Positions 63,662 to 64,000 of a stretch of DNA of 64,000 bases are shown in pieces. Both the position numbers and the translations under genes were made by a program. Origin of the DNA: Candidatus Binatia bacterium (GTDB taxonomy: Bacteria; Desulfobacterota; Binatia; Bin18); the NCBI GenBank assembly GCA_951812575.1, contig OX638322.1:3223925-3287924 (forward strand). Reading direction: 5' to 3'. Positions within the stretch are counted from its first letter, which is position 1. The number at the start of each line of letters is the position of its first letter. The notes under the pieces are model-generated. The model searched no databases, was not told the origin of the DNA, and worked only from the letters and a program-made list of their open reading frames with translations.

Positions 63662-64000
63662 TTATGCGTCGTAATACAGCGCAAATTCGTAAGGGTGAGG
63701 CCGTAGGCGGAGTTCGTCAATCTCCTGGGTGCGTTTGTATTCGACCCATGTCTCTACCACATCTTGGGTAAACACATCACCCTTCAGCAGGAAATCATAA
63801 TCTTTTTCCAAGGCGTCCAGTGCCTCCGGCAGTGAGCCGGGCACGGATGGGACATGGGCCAACTCCTCGGGGGTCAGGGCATAGATGTCTTTATCCAGCG
63901 GATCGCCCGGATTCAGCTTTCGCTCAACCCCGTCGAGCCCGGCCATCAGCATCGCTGAAAAGGCCAGATAGCCATTGCTGGTTGCATCCGGGAAGCGGAC
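63662..64000 (-). CDS. glnA: Glutamine synthetase, C-terminal part (partial)
   Basis: The frame is open to the window edge, giving about 112 C-terminal residues; the gene start is outside. [23 protein letters not shown] is the usual GlnA-I region, and [10 protein letters not shown] holds the Tyr that GlnE adenylylates in type I-beta enzymes. Ends with FALYYDA. Assembles ammonia and glutamate. Confidence 0.94.
   Translation of the reverse strand, partial: VRFPDATSNGYLAFSAMLMAGLDGVERKLNPGDPLDKDIYALTPEELAHVPSVPGSLPEALDALEKDYDFLLKGDVFTQDVVETWVEYKRTQEIDELRLRPHPYEFALYYDA

Overview
The window is about 64 kb of gene-dense bacterial chromosome, roughly 57 percent GC by eye. It has no rRNA, no CRISPR array and no recognisable transposase. 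Gene content points to an uncultured soil or marine lineage of the deltaproteobacterial type (Desulfobacterota, Binatota or Tectomicrobia-like). The pointers are a nadC-birA-coaX cofactor block, an ilvN-ilvC-psd-pssA-leuA-leuB block, a phosphatidylcholine synthase, and many crotonases, acyl-CoA dehydrogenases, luciferase-like oxidoreductases and SDRs. This placement is inference; no marker-gene phylogeny was possible. No gap between genes exceeds about 230 bases.

Layout. 1-14 kb: an apparent operon on the minus strand (DASS transporter, 2OG-Fe(II) oxygenase, giant membrane protein ending in a spermidine-synthase-like domain), then single-gene units: cupin, SRPBCC, GST, DUF1329, MFS, PQQ-type sugar dehydrogenase, GNAT, luciferase-like monooxygenase, ICMT-like methyltransferase and a crotonase. 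14-15.4 kb: a DUF4160/DUF2442 pair. 15.5-22.2 kb: a catabolic block. Five minus-strand genes (crotonase, acyl-CoA dehydrogenase, LLM oxidoreductase, thiolase-like protein, DUF35 OB-fold protein) face a divergent SDR and a further crotonase. The thiolase-like protein lacks the nucleophilic Cys and looks like an Ltp2-type aldolase. 22.3-30 kb: coaE, HAD phosphatase, alpha/beta hydrolase, HCCA isomerase, FdxA-like ferredoxin, NDP-forming acyl-CoA synthetase, ribE, GST and small proteins. 30-42 kb: rhomboid, TPR protein, phosphatidylcholine synthase, VOC, MltA, class V aminotransferase, GNAT, MetE C-terminal-type protein, TetR, cupin, Fe-S protein, truA and amidohydrolase.

42.6-49 kb: tRNA-Leu(CAG) and an unusually long valS are followed by a small toxin-antitoxin and defence island. 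It holds VapBC with a clear operator, an AbiJ-like gene cut off at its 3' end, the 3' scrap of a DUF4258 toxin gene fused to that cut, its DUF2283 partner, a DprA/Smf-like gene and an orphan RHH antitoxin. 49-60.4 kb: a housekeeping block of nadC, birA, coaX, a degenerate EF-G paralogue, a DUF465 protein, ilvN, ilvC, psd, pssA, leuA and leuB. A previously hidden 27-residue leucine-rich leader peptide and an intrinsic terminator lie directly before leuA, a transcription attenuator. 60.5-64 kb: two very small overlapping membrane-protein genes (one apparently starting at ATT), NUDIX, CoA-binding protein, LMW phosphatase, SDR and the 3' end of glnA.

At least three families of short GC-rich palindromic repeats are scattered between genes. 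The most interesting signals are the leu attenuator, the fusion scar joining two broken defence/toxin genes, the Ltp2-like catabolic operon, the ATT-start small gene pair and several operator-like palindromes.
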